NCBI GenBank assembly: GCA_019116525.1
Contig: DXBM01000019.1
Coordinates: forward strand, 22,348-86,347
Reading direction: 5' to 3'
Origin: Candidatus Olsenella pullistercoris
GTDB lineage: Bacteria; Actinomycetota; Coriobacteriia; Coriobacteriales; Atopobiaceae
Length of the DNA: 64,000 bases
The position numbers were made by a program, and so were the translations under genes. Below the pieces are notes generated by a model. It worked only from the letters and a program-made list of their open reading frames with translations, made no database searches and was not told the DNA's origin. Shown here piece after piece: positions 6,997-15,827 of this stretch. Within the stretch, counting starts at the first letter, position 1. The number at the start of each line of letters is the position of its first letter.

Positions 6997-8196
6997 ATGG
7001 CACAGAAACTCACGGAGCAGGAGCAGGCCACGGTGGTCGCGCTCGCAAAGCTTCTTGGCAAGGGGCTGCCCGCGCAACAGCGCGGCAACGCGGGGGGAAT
7101 CGCGAGCGGGCTCGTCCGCCTGCGCAAGAACCCCATCGCCGCCGACGACGTCCGTGCCGTTATCGAGCGCTACGACGGCGACGAGGAGACGCTCTCCTCC
7201 CTCGTTGAGCTTGGCGTCCTCTCCCCCGCCTCCGGAGGGGCGGACGGCTACGCACTCGCCGTGCCCGAGGAGGACGGCAGCCTCGCGGCAACGGCGCACC
7301 GCGACGTGACACGAGCCCAGGCCCACCGAGGGCCCGCCCGCTCGCTCTCCCACCTCGACTGCGTTCGCAAGCAGACCCCTGAGCTCGGCGAGGTCCGCCG
7401 CCAGATCATCGGCCTCGACCCGCGCATGTGGATCAACGGCTGGCTGCTCAGCACGCCCGACGCCTTCCTCCTCTATGAGCGCGAGCTGCGCGCCATCGAC
7501 GCGATGCTCGCCGGGAGGCCCGCGCTCGGCGACGGCACCATGAGCTGCCGCGAGCTCTCGTACCGCATCTTCGGGGACGAGAAGTTCCTCGGGCTCGAGT
7601 CGGACGGCCGCAAGCTGCTGCACCTCATGGGCATCTCGGACCTCGTGACGTTCCGCCCTCAGATGAAGCTCGAGCTGCTCCACCACGTTCCCAAGTACCA
7701 CCGCCACCTGCGGCTCGTTGTCACGGAGAACCTCGACCCCTGGGTCAACGTGCGCACCGCCCTCTTCCGCGAGGGTCGCAAGCGCATCCTCGGCGAGCGC
7801 GTCCACGGCGTCGTCTTTGGCAACGGCTACATCGTGGATGACCCGCACAAGCTGCCCGACCTTATCGCCAGCTTTGGCGCCGAGGACGTCACGGTCCTCT
7901 ACTGGGGCGACCTCGACCGCGCGGGCCTGCTCATCCTCGAGCGGCTCGAGCGGGCGGCGGAGGGGCGCTTTGCGGTCGAGCCCTTTGTTGCCGCCTACCG
8001 CCTCATGATCCAGCGCGCGATGGAGCGCTTCCCCGAGCCGCTCGACAACGAGCCCACCGACCAGCGCAGCGTCCCCGCGACGGGCCTCGGCTCGCTCGAG
8101 GGCCGGCTCAAGCCGCGCGAGGCGGACTACCTGCGCGCCGTCATCGAGGGTGCGCGCCTCATCCCCCAGGAGATCCTGACCGCGGCGGACCTGTAG
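6997..8196 (+). CDS. Orphan JetD-like protein (DUF2220/Wadjet JetD C-terminal domain)
   Basis: A 399-residue protein whose C-terminal half matches the TOPRIM-like nuclease domain of JetD/DUF2220. E244 is in RLVVTENLDPW, VVFGNGYIVD follows near 273, and the acidic pair D305/D307 is in LYWGDLDRAGLLIL. The N-terminal 100 residues are helical and carry no motif I know. In Wadjet, JetD cuts plasmid DNA on the JetABC SMC-like complex; no JetA, B or C homologue is visible nearby. The start at 6997 follows GGGAGGT. The gene converges on the DUF362 gene 27 bp away. It may be a solo nuclease or a divergent system relying on chromosomal SMC; that is inference. Confidence 0.75.
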   Translation: MAQKLTEQEQATVVALAKLLGKGLPAQQRGNAGGIASGLVRLRKNPIAADDVRAVIERYDGDEETLSSLVELGVLSPASGGADGYALAVPEEDGSLAATAHRDVTRAQAHRGPARSLSHLDCVRKQTPELGEVRRQIIGLDPRMWINGWLLSTPDAFLLYERELRAIDAMLAGRPALGDGTMSCRELSYRIFGDEKFLGLESDGRKLLHLMGISDLVTFRPQMKLELLHHVPKYHRHLRLVVTENLDPWVNVRTALFREGRKRILGERVHGVVFGNGYIVDDPHKLPDLIASFGAEDVTVLYWGDLDRAGLLILERLERAAEGRFAVEPFVAAYRLMIQRAMERFPEPLDNEPTDQRSVPATGLGSLEGRLKPREADYLRAVIEGARLIPQEILTAADL

Positions 8197-8223
8197 CGCC
8201 CAGCCGCAGGACCGCGCGGGGCG

Positions 8224-9225
8224 CTACCCCTCGAAGGGCACGACGTGGGCGACCGCGTCCGCGGGGCGAATCCGCGCGCCGTCGTTGTCGAGGTCCACGA
8301 GCACGTAGCGGTCGTTGCCCATGCCGAGCTCCTTCATGTAGGAGAGCTGGCGCAGGCCGTGACGGCTCTCGATGCGCTCGACGAGGTCGTGGTGGTCCTC
8401 CTCGCGCATGGCGTAGACGAGGTCCACGCACGCCTGGTCGACGGCGAGAATGTCGGTCGAGGCGAGGATGCCCACGTTCGGCGTGACCACCGGGGCCGCA
8501 AGCGTGCCCTCGCAGTCGCAGCTCACGGACATGTTGCGCATGACGTTCACGAAGGTGATCCGCCGGCCAAAGCGATCGCGCACCGACTTGGCCGACTCCA
8601 TCATGCGCTCCATGAACTCCTCGCGCGCGATGTCCCACATGTCGTCGGAGCCGGGCGAGGTGTGGATCCACATCTTGCCCACGCGCCCGTCGGCGCAGCC
8701 GATGCCGATGTTCTTTGCAGAGCCCCCAAAGCCGCCCTGGTTGTGACCCTTGAAGTGGGTGAGCACGACGAGCGAGTCGTAGTTCAGGAGGTTGGCGCCA
8801 ACGCTCATCTCGTGGAACCACTTCCCGCCCGTCACGGGCAGCAGCGCCGTGCCCTGCTCGTCGAGGATGTCAACCGGCGCGAAGGTCCATCCGTTGTTCG
8901 CGAGCGTGGCGCGGTGCTGCTCGGTGGTGTAGCGGTCGCCCTCGTAGTAGGTGTTGGTCTCCACGATCGAGGCGCCGGGGAGGTCGGCCTCCAGGAGCGA
9001 GGAGACCCAGTCGCGCGGGAGGATGTTGGGGCCGTCCTTCTCGCCGGTGTGCAGCTTCACGCCCACCTTGCCGCAGACGTTGGCGCTCACCTGCTCGTAG
9101 GCGCGACGCAGGCCCTTCGCGGAGAGGTCGCGCGTAAAGTAGACGATCGACTCGTTGCCAGTGCGCTCTGCGTAGGGCACGTAACGGTCGCCGCCCGTTG
9201 CGGGCACGGGGCTCTTCTCTGCCAT
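8224..9225 (-). CDS. DUF362 family protein
   Basis: A 333-residue DUF362 protein. Typical segments are VGVKLHTGEKDGPNILP near residue 50, ASIVETNTYYEGDRYTT, the glycine-rich THFKGHNQGGFGGSAKNIGI near residue 165, and ASTDILAVDQACVDLVY. DUF362 proteins are often fused to ferredoxin domains; this one has no CxxCxxC cluster, so it is the short form. The biochemical role of the family is not settled. The start at 9225 follows GGAGGAAGC; an upstream in-frame ATG at 9261 has no ribosome site. It is 73 bp downstream of the esterase gene on the same strand. Confidence 0.85.
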   Translation of the reverse strand: MAEKSPVPATGGDRYVPYAERTGNESIVYFTRDLSAKGLRRAYEQVSANVCGKVGVKLHTGEKDGPNILPRDWVSSLLEADLPGASIVETNTYYEGDRYTTEQHRATLANNGWTFAPVDILDEQGTALLPVTGGKWFHEMSVGANLLNYDSLVVLTHFKGHNQGGFGGSAKNIGIGCADGRVGKMWIHTSPGSDDMWDIAREEFMERMMESAKSVRDRFGRRITFVNVMRNMSVSCDCEGTLAAPVVTPNVGILASTDILAVDQACVDLVYAMREEDHHDLVERIESRHGLRQLSYMKELGMGNDRYVLVDLDNDGARIRPADAVAHVVPFEG

Positions 9226-9298
9226 GCTTCCTCCTTCTGCGCTCTGTTCCGTCATGCTCATTCTACGCCCCTGAGCAGGGCGAGAGGCTCACGTGAAG

Positions 9299-10087
9299 CT
9301 ACTTGTCCGCCATCAGCCAGTCAAGCATCTCCGGGAGGTGCGGGCCCACGAAGTCAAAGCTGTGCTCGCCGGGGGCCTCGGTGTACTCGACCTCCGCTCC
9401 GAGCTCGCGGAGCGCCTCCGCGAGGCTTCGGTTGGAGCGCACGAGCCAGTCCTCCGTCCCCACCATGAACTTGACCTGCGGGAACGACGGGACCTCACCC
9501 GCGGCAACGTGCTCCGCGAGGCGCGCGGCGAGCCAGCGGGGGTTGAGGTCGCTCTCGCGCGTGCGGTCGAGGTCGCCGAAGATGGCCGCCTCTCCACGCA
9601 TGTTCCCGCGCTCGGCCACCTCCTCGGGGCTCACCTCAAAGAAGTGGACGGCGCCCGAGAAGACCGCGATCTTGCCGAACGTCTCAGCGTGCAGGAGGCC
9701 GTTGCGCAGCGCGCCGTAGCCGCCCATCGAGAAGCCCCCGATGAAGGTGCGCGAGCGCTCGCGGGAGAGACAGAACTCGTCGCGCGTCACCTGCACGAGC
9801 TCGTCGGTGACGTAGGCCGAGAAGTCCCCGTAGGGGTACTCGGGGCCACCAACGGGCAGCCAGAAGCTGTTCTCGCCCTGCGGTATGACCACGGCGAGGC
9901 CCCGGTCGGACGCCCAGCGCTCGATGCGCGTGTTGAGCGGCCAGGTGTCACAGCTGTTCTGCAGTCCGTGGAGGAGGTAGAGCGTGGGATAGGGCTTGGC
10001 GCCCCCGCGGTCGAACGGAAGGACCACGTTGACGGGAACGTCGCGCTTGAGCTCGCGCGAGCGGAACGTCATGCGCAGGATGGCCAT
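9299..10087 (-). CDS. Esterase of the EstD/S-formylglutathione hydrolase-like family (alpha/beta hydrolase)
   Basis: A 262-residue putative esterase (PF00756-like). The oxyanion region is LYLLHGLQNSCDTW, the nucleophile serine is in the GxSxG elbow FIGGFSMGGYGA, the acid is probably D in VGTEDWLV, and the histidine is in PGEHSFDF. No signal peptide is present, so it acts in the cytoplasm, probably removing acyl groups from imported carbohydrates or xenobiotics. The start at 10087 follows AAAGGGG. The upstream gap holds a perfect 8-bp inverted repeat. It is 142 bp from the second hydrolase, so it may have its own promoter. Confidence 0.85.
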   Translation of the reverse strand: MAILRMTFRSRELKRDVPVNVVLPFDRGGAKPYPTLYLLHGLQNSCDTWPLNTRIERWASDRGLAVVIPQGENSFWLPVGGPEYPYGDFSAYVTDELVQVTRDEFCLSRERSRTFIGGFSMGGYGALRNGLLHAETFGKIAVFSGAVHFFEVSPEEVAERGNMRGEAAIFGDLDRTRESDLNPRWLAARLAEHVAAGEVPSFPQVKFMVGTEDWLVRSNRSLAEALRELGAEVEYTEAPGEHSFDFVGPHLPEMLDWLMADK

Positions 10088-10111
10088 GAGGACCCCTTTC
10101 CATACGACGGA

Positions 10112-10143
10112 ACGGAGACAGCGCACGCGACGCACGTCTCCGT
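10112..10143. promoter_or_regulatory. Inverted repeat upstream of the esterase gene
   Basis: ACGGAGAC (10112-10119) and GTCTCCGT (10136-10143) are perfect complements separated by 16 bases, about two helical turns centre to centre. This lies just upstream of the esterase start at 10087 on the minus strand. The layout fits a dimeric repressor site or a leader hairpin. No cognate regulator is obvious. Confidence 0.35.
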
Positions 10144-10229
10144 GAACGTGATTTAAGTATACATCTGTCTACCTGTAATGAGACAGCGAGAACCCCGGGC
10201 AGGCGCCGCGCGCCCGGACGCGCTACGCG

Positions 10230-11333
10230 CTACATCCGCGCGAGCTCGTCGGCGATGTCCAGGCAAACCTCCTCAGCCTGCGGCTCAAAGCCAAACAGGT
10301 CAAGGAAGCCGTGGTCACAGCCGCAGTAGCGCACGAGGCGCACGTCATTGCCGAGCCCGTGCAGGCGACGCGCGAAGTACTCGGCGGCGACGCGCAGGTA
10401 GTCGTACTCGGAGACGGCAACGGTAATCGGCGGGAAGGCGCGGAGCTGCTCGTCGGTCGCGTATACGACCGATACGAGCGGGTCGTCGAGCGTGGTCTTG
10501 CCCTGAACGTAGACGCTCTCCTCGCTCGTCGCCCCCGCGCTCGCCCGGATGCGGTCGATGCGGCTCCACGCGAGCTCTCGGTCCTCCTCGGCGACGGGGT
10601 AGCAGCCCTCATCCCAGCGGTAAAGGCTCTGCGTGCGGTAGTCGCTCGAGTCGCACGACGGGAAGAGCAGGTATGCGCGGCGGATGAGGTGCCCCGCGTC
10701 CTTGAGCAGGCAGGAGCAGGTGAGCGAGCCTCCCGCCGAGTCACCGGCGACCATGATCCGCTCAGGGTCGGCGCCGAGCTCCTCGGCGTGGTCGCGCACC
10801 CACTCGATGGTTGCCACAGCGTCCTCGATGGCTGCCGGGAACGGGCACTCGGGCGCGAGGCGGTAGTCCGGGAACACCACGAGCGCACCCGACCGCTCGG
10901 CGATGAAGCGCATCTGGTTGTGGTAGATGCGCTCGGTGCCAGCCGTGAAGCCGCCTCCGTGAAGGAAGACGAGGACCCTGGCGCAGGCGGGAGCTGACGC
11001 AGCACGGTACGTGAACACGTCGATCCGGTGCGTGCCGCCCACCCCGATCAGCCGCTCGGTCTCGACGACCTCGCCGGTGGTGAGGTCGCGCGTGACCTTG
11101 TCAGGGCGCCACCGCTCGTTGGCGAGACTGTAGCCTCCCGCGCGCTCGGCACGCTCTGCGAACATGGCCCGCTTGCGGGCGGCCACCTCGCGGACGCGCG
11201 GGTCGAGCACGTGCTCGCGGTTGTCGTCGGGGATGGGCTTCATCACCACGGGCACCCCGTCAACGTCCTCCGTGCGCTCCCGCTCCCGCATCGCAGCAAC
11301 GAGCGCGGCGTCGTAGGTGCGATTATCCTCCAT
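10230..11333 (-). CDS. Alpha/beta hydrolase of the HSL-like esterase family
   Basis: A 367-residue hormone-sensitive-lipase-type esterase. The oxyanion motif is LVFLHGGGFTAG near residue 127, the nucleophile serine is in MVAGDSAGGSLTC near residue 196, and the C-terminal acid and histidine are probably in VAVSEYDYLR and CGCDHGFLDLFG. No signal peptide is seen. It starts 8 bp after the PTS EIIBCA stop, so the two are co-translated and the enzyme probably deacylates the sugar or glycoside that this PTS imports. Substrate specificity cannot be read from sequence. Confidence 0.88.
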   Translation of the reverse strand: MEDNRTYDAALVAAMRERERTEDVDGVPVVMKPIPDDNREHVLDPRVREVAARKRAMFAERAERAGGYSLANERWRPDKVTRDLTTGEVVETERLIGVGGTHRIDVFTYRAASAPACARVLVFLHGGGFTAGTERIYHNQMRFIAERSGALVVFPDYRLAPECPFPAAIEDAVATIEWVRDHAEELGADPERIMVAGDSAGGSLTCSCLLKDAGHLIRRAYLLFPSCDSSDYRTQSLYRWDEGCYPVAEEDRELAWSRIDRIRASAGATSEESVYVQGKTTLDDPLVSVVYATDEQLRAFPPITVAVSEYDYLRVAAEYFARRLHGLGNDVRLVRYCGCDHGFLDLFGFEPQAEEVCLDIADELARM

Positions 11334-11341
11334 CGGTCCCC

Positions 11342-13264
11342 CTATCGAACGTGCGCGACGAGCGGGGCTGCGGCGTCGCTCGTGACGCTCGCGTACCCGT
11401 CGGCGCTGAGCAGGATGGTCACGACGGTCGCGTCGATGCCCTCGGCCGAGAAGAGCGCGGCATCGAAGGCAGCAAGCTCAGCGCCGGCCTCGACGCGCTG
11501 GCCCGTGGAGACGCGCACGCTGATGCCCTTGCCGCCGAGCTTCACTGAGTCGATGCCTATGTGCACCATGACCTCGGCCCCGTCATCGGTGGTGATGCCG
11601 ATCGCGTGGTTCGTCGCAGCAATCATGGTAATGGTTCCCGCCACAGGCGCGCGCACGACGCCGTCGTCAGAGGCGAGCCCAAAGCACGGGCCGAGCGTAC
11701 CGTTGGCAAAGGTCGCGTCGGAGAGCTCAGCCTGCGGCACAAAGGATCCGGTTCCGGGCAGGGAGAGGGAGAGGTCGGCCGTGGACAGGGAGCGCTGCTC
11801 GGGGGCGGCGGGGGCGGCGTGCGCCTCGGCCTCCTCCTCGGCCTCGTCCTCGTCGTAGACGGAATCGTCAAACCCGAAGGCCCACACGGTCACGAAGGAC
11901 AGCACCGCGATGACGGCAAAGACAATGAGGACGTTGTAGAAGTTGGGCCAGTCCATCGTGGCGCCGTTGCCGAGGAACAGCAGCAGGCCGGGGATTGACT
12001 GCGAGCCGTAGCCATAGGAGTGCAACCCGAGGATGCCTGCGACGAGGCCGGCAAGCACAGACGTGACGGTCAGCGCGTAGAACGGGCGACGCATCTTGTA
12101 CGCAACGCCGTAGACGGTGGGCTCGGAGATGCCGCCGATCAGGCCGGAGAGCATGGCCGGGATGGCAATCTGGCGGCAGCGGTTGTTGCGGGACTTGATG
12201 GCAACGGCCAGCGAGATGAAGCCAGCGGAGACCGTGAAGCAGTTGAACCAGATCGTTACGGTGGAGTCATAGCCAACGGTGGCGATGGCCTCAGTGGCAA
12301 GCGGAATGAGCGCGAGGTGGAAGCCCGCAACGAGCTGACCGATCGTGCAGGAGAAGAGAATGAGGGTCGGGACGACGAGCCACGGCACGTTCTGCTCGAG
12401 GAAGCCAATGCCAGAGGCGATGCCGCTTGCCGCGAAGCCACCGAGCGGGCCGGTGAGGGCGAGCGTCACGACCGACATGACAACGATGAGCACGAACGGC
12501 TTCATGAAGTAGCGAATGGCCTCGGGGATGACGCGTCCGAGCCAGTGGTCGAGCTTGGAGAGCACCCAGACGGACAGGATGACCTGAATCACGCCGCCGT
12601 TGTAGGTCATAAGGTAGACGGGTATGCCAAAGTAGCTGGTGAACGTCTGTCCCTCTGCCGTGAGGGTGTTGACGAGGTTCACCCAGTCGGGGTAGAGCAG
12701 ACCCGCCGCGAGCAGCATCGCAATGATCGGCTCGGTGCCAAAGCGGCGAGCCGAGCTCCACGCGACGTAGATCGGCAGGAAGTAGAACGCCGACTGCGCA
12801 AATCCGTTCAGGATGATATAGGTGGTGTCAGTGGACGAGATGATGCCGGCGAGCGACAGCAGCGTCAGGAGCACCGTGATGAAGCCTGCGGTGGCAAGCG
12901 CCGGAATGACCGGGGTCATGATGCCGGAGATCATGAGCATGAAGCTCGAGACGAGGTCGCCGAAGCTCTTCTTGCCCCGCGGGGCGGCCGACGCGGCGCT
13001 TCCGCCCGTCGCGCCCACGAGCTTCTCGACCTCTGGGTAGAGCTGCTCGACGGACTGGCCGATGATGACCTGGACCTCGTCGCCGTTGTCAGAGAGCCCG
13101 AGCACGCCGGGGACCTTCTCGATGCCCGGGAGGTCGCACTTCGCCTTGTCCTTGGGGTTAATCCTCAGGCGCGTGGCGCAGTGGTTGAGGTAGGAGATGT
13201 TCTCCTTCCCTCCAAAGCGCTCGACGATCGCGCGAGCCATGTCTGGGTAGTTCTTAGCCGCCAT
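11342..13264 (-). CDS. PTS beta-glucoside-type permease EIIBCA
   Basis: A complete 640-residue three-domain permease in BCA order. EIIB is at residues 1-90 with the phosphorylated C29 in NHCATRLRI. EIIC spans about 105-455, with many membrane helices and a GGISEPTVYGVAYKMRRPF segment. EIIA is at about 500-640 with the active histidine in VMVHIGIDSVKLGGKG. It imports and phosphorylates a beta-glucoside or related sugar. It is followed at once by the HSL-like esterase and preceded by an RpiR gene, with two TGAAA-N5-TTTC boxes in the 200-bp leader. There is no phospho-glycosidase in this operon; those at 46-49 kb could act on its product. Confidence 0.93.
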   Translation of the reverse strand: MAAKNYPDMARAIVERFGGKENISYLNHCATRLRINPKDKAKCDLPGIEKVPGVLGLSDNGDEVQVIIGQSVEQLYPEVEKLVGATGGSAASAAPRGKKSFGDLVSSFMLMISGIMTPVIPALATAGFITVLLTLLSLAGIISSTDTTYIILNGFAQSAFYFLPIYVAWSSARRFGTEPIIAMLLAAGLLYPDWVNLVNTLTAEGQTFTSYFGIPVYLMTYNGGVIQVILSVWVLSKLDHWLGRVIPEAIRYFMKPFVLIVVMSVVTLALTGPLGGFAASGIASGIGFLEQNVPWLVVPTLILFSCTIGQLVAGFHLALIPLATEAIATVGYDSTVTIWFNCFTVSAGFISLAVAIKSRNNRCRQIAIPAMLSGLIGGISEPTVYGVAYKMRRPFYALTVTSVLAGLVAGILGLHSYGYGSQSIPGLLLFLGNGATMDWPNFYNVLIVFAVIAVLSFVTVWAFGFDDSVYDEDEAEEEAEAHAAPAAPEQRSLSTADLSLSLPGTGSFVPQAELSDATFANGTLGPCFGLASDDGVVRAPVAGTITMIAATNHAIGITTDDGAEVMVHIGIDSVKLGGKGISVRVSTGQRVEAGAELAAFDAALFSAEGIDATVVTILLSADGYASVTSDAAAPLVAHVR

Positions 13265-13293
13265 CTCAGCCTCCTTTGTTCAAGAGTGGCGAT

Positions 13294-13453
13294 GCCTGTG
13301 CGGGGCCCCGCTTTCAGGCTCGATTCCGTGGCCGACGAGATGCTACAGATGAAATTCACTTTCACGCCACAAGTAATCCGTAGAAGGCACATACACGACC
13401 GTGAGCGCAAAACTTGCGTTCATTTAGAAAAGGTATAGTGAAAGTTGCTTTCT
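13294..13453. promoter_or_regulatory. RpiR-type operators and leader hairpin before EIIBCA
   Basis: The gap between the RpiR gene and EIIBCA has two boxes of the same 15-bp geometry: TGAAATTCACTTTCA at 13350-13364 (perfect TGAAA-N5-TTTCA) and TGAAAGTTGCTTTCT at 13439-13453. The sites lie 89 bp apart, suited to looping by a tetrameric RpiR protein. Nearer the EIIBCA start, GCCTG (13294-13298) and CAGGC (13315-13319) enclose the palindrome GCGGGGCCCCGC and may form a leader hairpin. Sites are seen in the sequence; binding by the adjacent RpiR protein is inferred. Confidence 0.6.
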
Positions 13454-13464
13454 CTCGTGAAACG

Positions 13465-14367
13465 TTACGGCAGGTCGACGTCGGACATCACATAGCTGTA
13501 GTGGCGCTTGATGTAGTCAAGGCTGTCCCGCCTGCGCGCGGCAACAAGCGCGTAGAGCGCCTCGATGATGAGCATCTCGCTCATGCGGGAGTTGCCGCCC
13601 CTGCCGTCGAGCATGTCATCGGTTGACGTGGCGAGAAACACGTGGTCAGCCATGCGAGCAAGCGGACAGCTGCGGTTTGCCGTGACGAGGACGACCGTTG
13701 CCCCAGCGTCCTTGGCGGCCTGCGTCACCTGCTGGAGCGTGCCCGTCCAGCCGGAGCGTGAGATTAGCAGCAGCGCGTCCCCCTCGCGCAGGAGGATCGC
13801 CGAGCTCAGGAGCTTCTCGTAGTAGAGGCTCGTGGGACACATGATGCCGATGCGCTCGAACTTGTAGGCGGCGTCGAGCGCGGTGGGCAGGGTGCGACCG
13901 GCGCCGGCTACGAGCATGGTTCGCGCCGCGGCGATGGCATCAACCGCCGCAGCGAGGCTCTCCACAGGGAGCGACTCGATTGTGGACGTGAGGTCGCCGA
14001 TCTTGGCCGCGAGCAGGTTCGCAAGGGATCCTGCCACATCGGCGGCGGAGATGGCCCTGTCGCGCTCGGAGATGGAGCCGCCGTCGTGCATGAGGTAGCC
14101 GGCCCGGACGAGCGCGAGCTGGAACGAGTGGTAGTCCTTCTCGCCCAGGCGCTTGCAGTAGCGCGAGATGGTGGGTGCCGAGACGCCGCAGGCCCGCGCG
14201 AGCTTGGCCTGCGACATGCCGTAGACCGCCGACTGGTGCTTGAGGAGGTAATCGGTAATGCGGCGCTCGCCCTCTGTCATGGAGTCGATCGAGGTCATGA
14301 TTCGCGTGATGAGGTTCCCCTCCCCGGGCTGCGGGGCGGTGTCAGCGAGTCGCGAATCGTCGGTCAT
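13465..14367 (-). CDS. RpiR/MurR-family transcriptional regulator
   Basis: A 300-residue regulator. The N-terminal HTH spans about 20-90 (SMTEGERRITDYLLKHQSAV, then ACGVSAPTISRYCKRLG). A C-terminal SIS domain from about 140 contains MLVAGAGRTLPTALDAAYKF, LLISRSGWTGTLQQV and VVLVTANRSCPLARMADH, as expected for sensing a sugar phosphate. The start at 14367 follows GGAGGAAG; longer in-frame starts reach into the adh promoter region and lack a ribosome site. It lies directly upstream of EIIBCA and is probably its regulator. It is divergent from the alcohol dehydrogenase gene. Confidence 0.9.
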   Translation of the reverse strand: MTDDSRLADTAPQPGEGNLITRIMTSIDSMTEGERRITDYLLKHQSAVYGMSQAKLARACGVSAPTISRYCKRLGEKDYHSFQLALVRAGYLMHDGGSISERDRAISAADVAGSLANLLAAKIGDLTSTIESLPVESLAAAVDAIAAARTMLVAGAGRTLPTALDAAYKFERIGIMCPTSLYYEKLLSSAILLREGDALLLISRSGWTGTLQQVTQAAKDAGATVVLVTANRSCPLARMADHVFLATSTDDMLDGRGGNSRMSEMLIIEALYALVAARRRDSLDYIKRHYSYVMSDVDLP

Positions 14368-14516
14368 GGCTTCCTCCTTGCGTCCTGCAACAGGGTAGCA
14401 GGGGCCGCGACGCCGCGCGCCCGCAGGGAGACCCTGTTCGCCGAACGAACACGGCCGACGGACGGCCACCCCGCTAGCATCGGGACAGCGCAGCCCACAA
14501 CGAGAAAGGAAGACAC

Positions 14517-15617
14517 ATGAAAATCAACGCCATGGTCGTGCACGAGAAGAACGGCCCCTACCTGCTCGAGGAGGTCGACCTCGACGATCCCAAGGACGAC
14601 GAGGTCCTCATCAAGAACTACGCATCCGGCATCTGCCACACCGACGAGTTTGGTCGGAGCCAGGGCGTGCCGATCCCGCTGCCGCTCGTGCTCGGGCATG
14701 AGGGGGCCGGCATCGTCGAGAAGGTCGGCAGGAACGTGAGCGACCTCAAGCCCGGCGATCACGTTGGCGTGACCTACGCCTTCGACGGGACCTGCCCCGC
14801 GTGCCAGCACCACGAGCCGTACTACTGCGAGAACTTCAACCAGATCAACTTTGGCGGGGTCGCCCCCGACGGCACCACGCGCCTGCACCAGAACGGCCAG
14901 GACGTGAGCATGTTCTTCGGGCAGTCGTCCTTTGCCACCTACTCGGTGGTCAACGCGCAGAGCGTTGCAAAGGTCGATAACGACGTGGACCTCGCGTACG
15001 TTGCGCCGCTCGGCTGCGGCGTCCAGACCGGAGCGGGCGCCGTGATCAACGTCGCCAAGGCGGGCGCCGAGGACTCGGTCGCCGTCTTTGGCTGCGGAGC
15101 AGTGGGCATGAGCGCCATCATGGGCGCCGCGATCGCGGGCTGCAAGAACATCATCGCGGTGGGCGGCAACGAGAAGAGCCTCGAGCTCGCGCGCGAGCTG
15201 GGCGCCACGCACACCGTGAACCGCCGCGAGGTCGACGACCTGGCAGCGGAGGTCGTGCGCATCACCGGCCGCGGCGCCGACGTGGCAATCGACACCTCCG
15301 GCAACGGCCGCATGATGCAGAGTGCCCTGCGCGGGCTCAAGTACCACGGCACCTTCCTGCCCGTGGCCGCCGCCGGCACGATCGAGCACTTCGACGTGGG
15401 CAACGACGTCATGATGCCCATGCGCACGATGAAGGGCACCTGCGAGGGCGAGTCCGACCCCAAGACCTTCGTCCCGCAGATGGTCAAGTGGTTCAAGGAG
15501 GGGCGCTTCCCCGTGGACCGCATCCTCACGGTGTACCCGTTCGAGCAGATTGACCAGGCACTGGCAGACAGCCATGACGGCAAGATCATCAAGGCCGTCC
15601 TGCGCATCTGCGAGTAG
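14517..15617 (+). CDS. Zinc-dependent alcohol dehydrogenase (aryl-alcohol/class III-like MDR)
   Basis: A 366-residue medium-chain dehydrogenase. The catalytic zinc ligands appear in ASGICHTDEFG (Cys), VLGHEGAGIVEKVG (His, Glu) and PLGCGVQTGAGAV (Cys). The NAD fold has VAVFGCGAVGMSA near residue 185. The structural-zinc lobe is unusual: CPACQHHEPYYC has Cys at relative positions 0, 3 and 11, with His where the third Cys is usual and a shortened spacing. It oxidises or reduces an alcohol/aldehyde pair; class III members often act on aromatic alcohols. It is monocistronic, starts after GAAAGGAAG, and is followed by a 94-bp palindromic element. Confidence 0.88.
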   Translation: MKINAMVVHEKNGPYLLEEVDLDDPKDDEVLIKNYASGICHTDEFGRSQGVPIPLPLVLGHEGAGIVEKVGRNVSDLKPGDHVGVTYAFDGTCPACQHHEPYYCENFNQINFGGVAPDGTTRLHQNGQDVSMFFGQSSFATYSVVNAQSVAKVDNDVDLAYVAPLGCGVQTGAGAVINVAKAGAEDSVAVFGCGAVGMSAIMGAAIAGCKNIIAVGGNEKSLELARELGATHTVNRREVDDLAAEVVRITGRGADVAIDTSGNGRMMQSALRGLKYHGTFLPVAAAGTIEHFDVGNDVMMPMRTMKGTCEGESDPKTFVPQMVKWFKEGRFPVDRILTVYPFEQIDQALADSHDGKIIKAVLRICE

Positions 15618-15668
15618 CGCTCGCACGGACCCCTTCGCTCGGCTTGGCGATGGGCACGCGCTCGCTGA

Positions 15669-15762
15669 CGGTTATGTACACCCCGTGAGCGCATTGCCCT
15701 TATCGGCACCTCGTTGAGCTGGGGGTTTGCAAACGGCACTGTAGGGGCAGTGTACATAACCG
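15669..15762. repeat. 94-bp palindromic intergenic element
   Basis: CGGTTATGTACAC (15669-15681) and GTGTACATAACCG (15750-15762) are perfect 13-bp complements at the ends of a 94-bp stretch with weaker inner pairing (CCCC with GGGG). It fills most of the gap between the convergent alcohol dehydrogenase and SDR genes. There is no clear U-tract, so it looks more like a palindromic mobile or structural element than a simple terminator. Confidence 0.6.
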
Positions 15763-15827
15763 GTTTCACGCACATACAAGGGGCGCGACGGCCAGCCCGC
15801 CGCGCCCCTTGTCACCGGCAGGAAGCC

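Noticed and set aside
6997..8196. Complete Wadjet (JetABCD) system
   Set aside because: Only a JetD-like gene is present; neighbours on both sides are unrelated (a remnant and a DUF362 gene).
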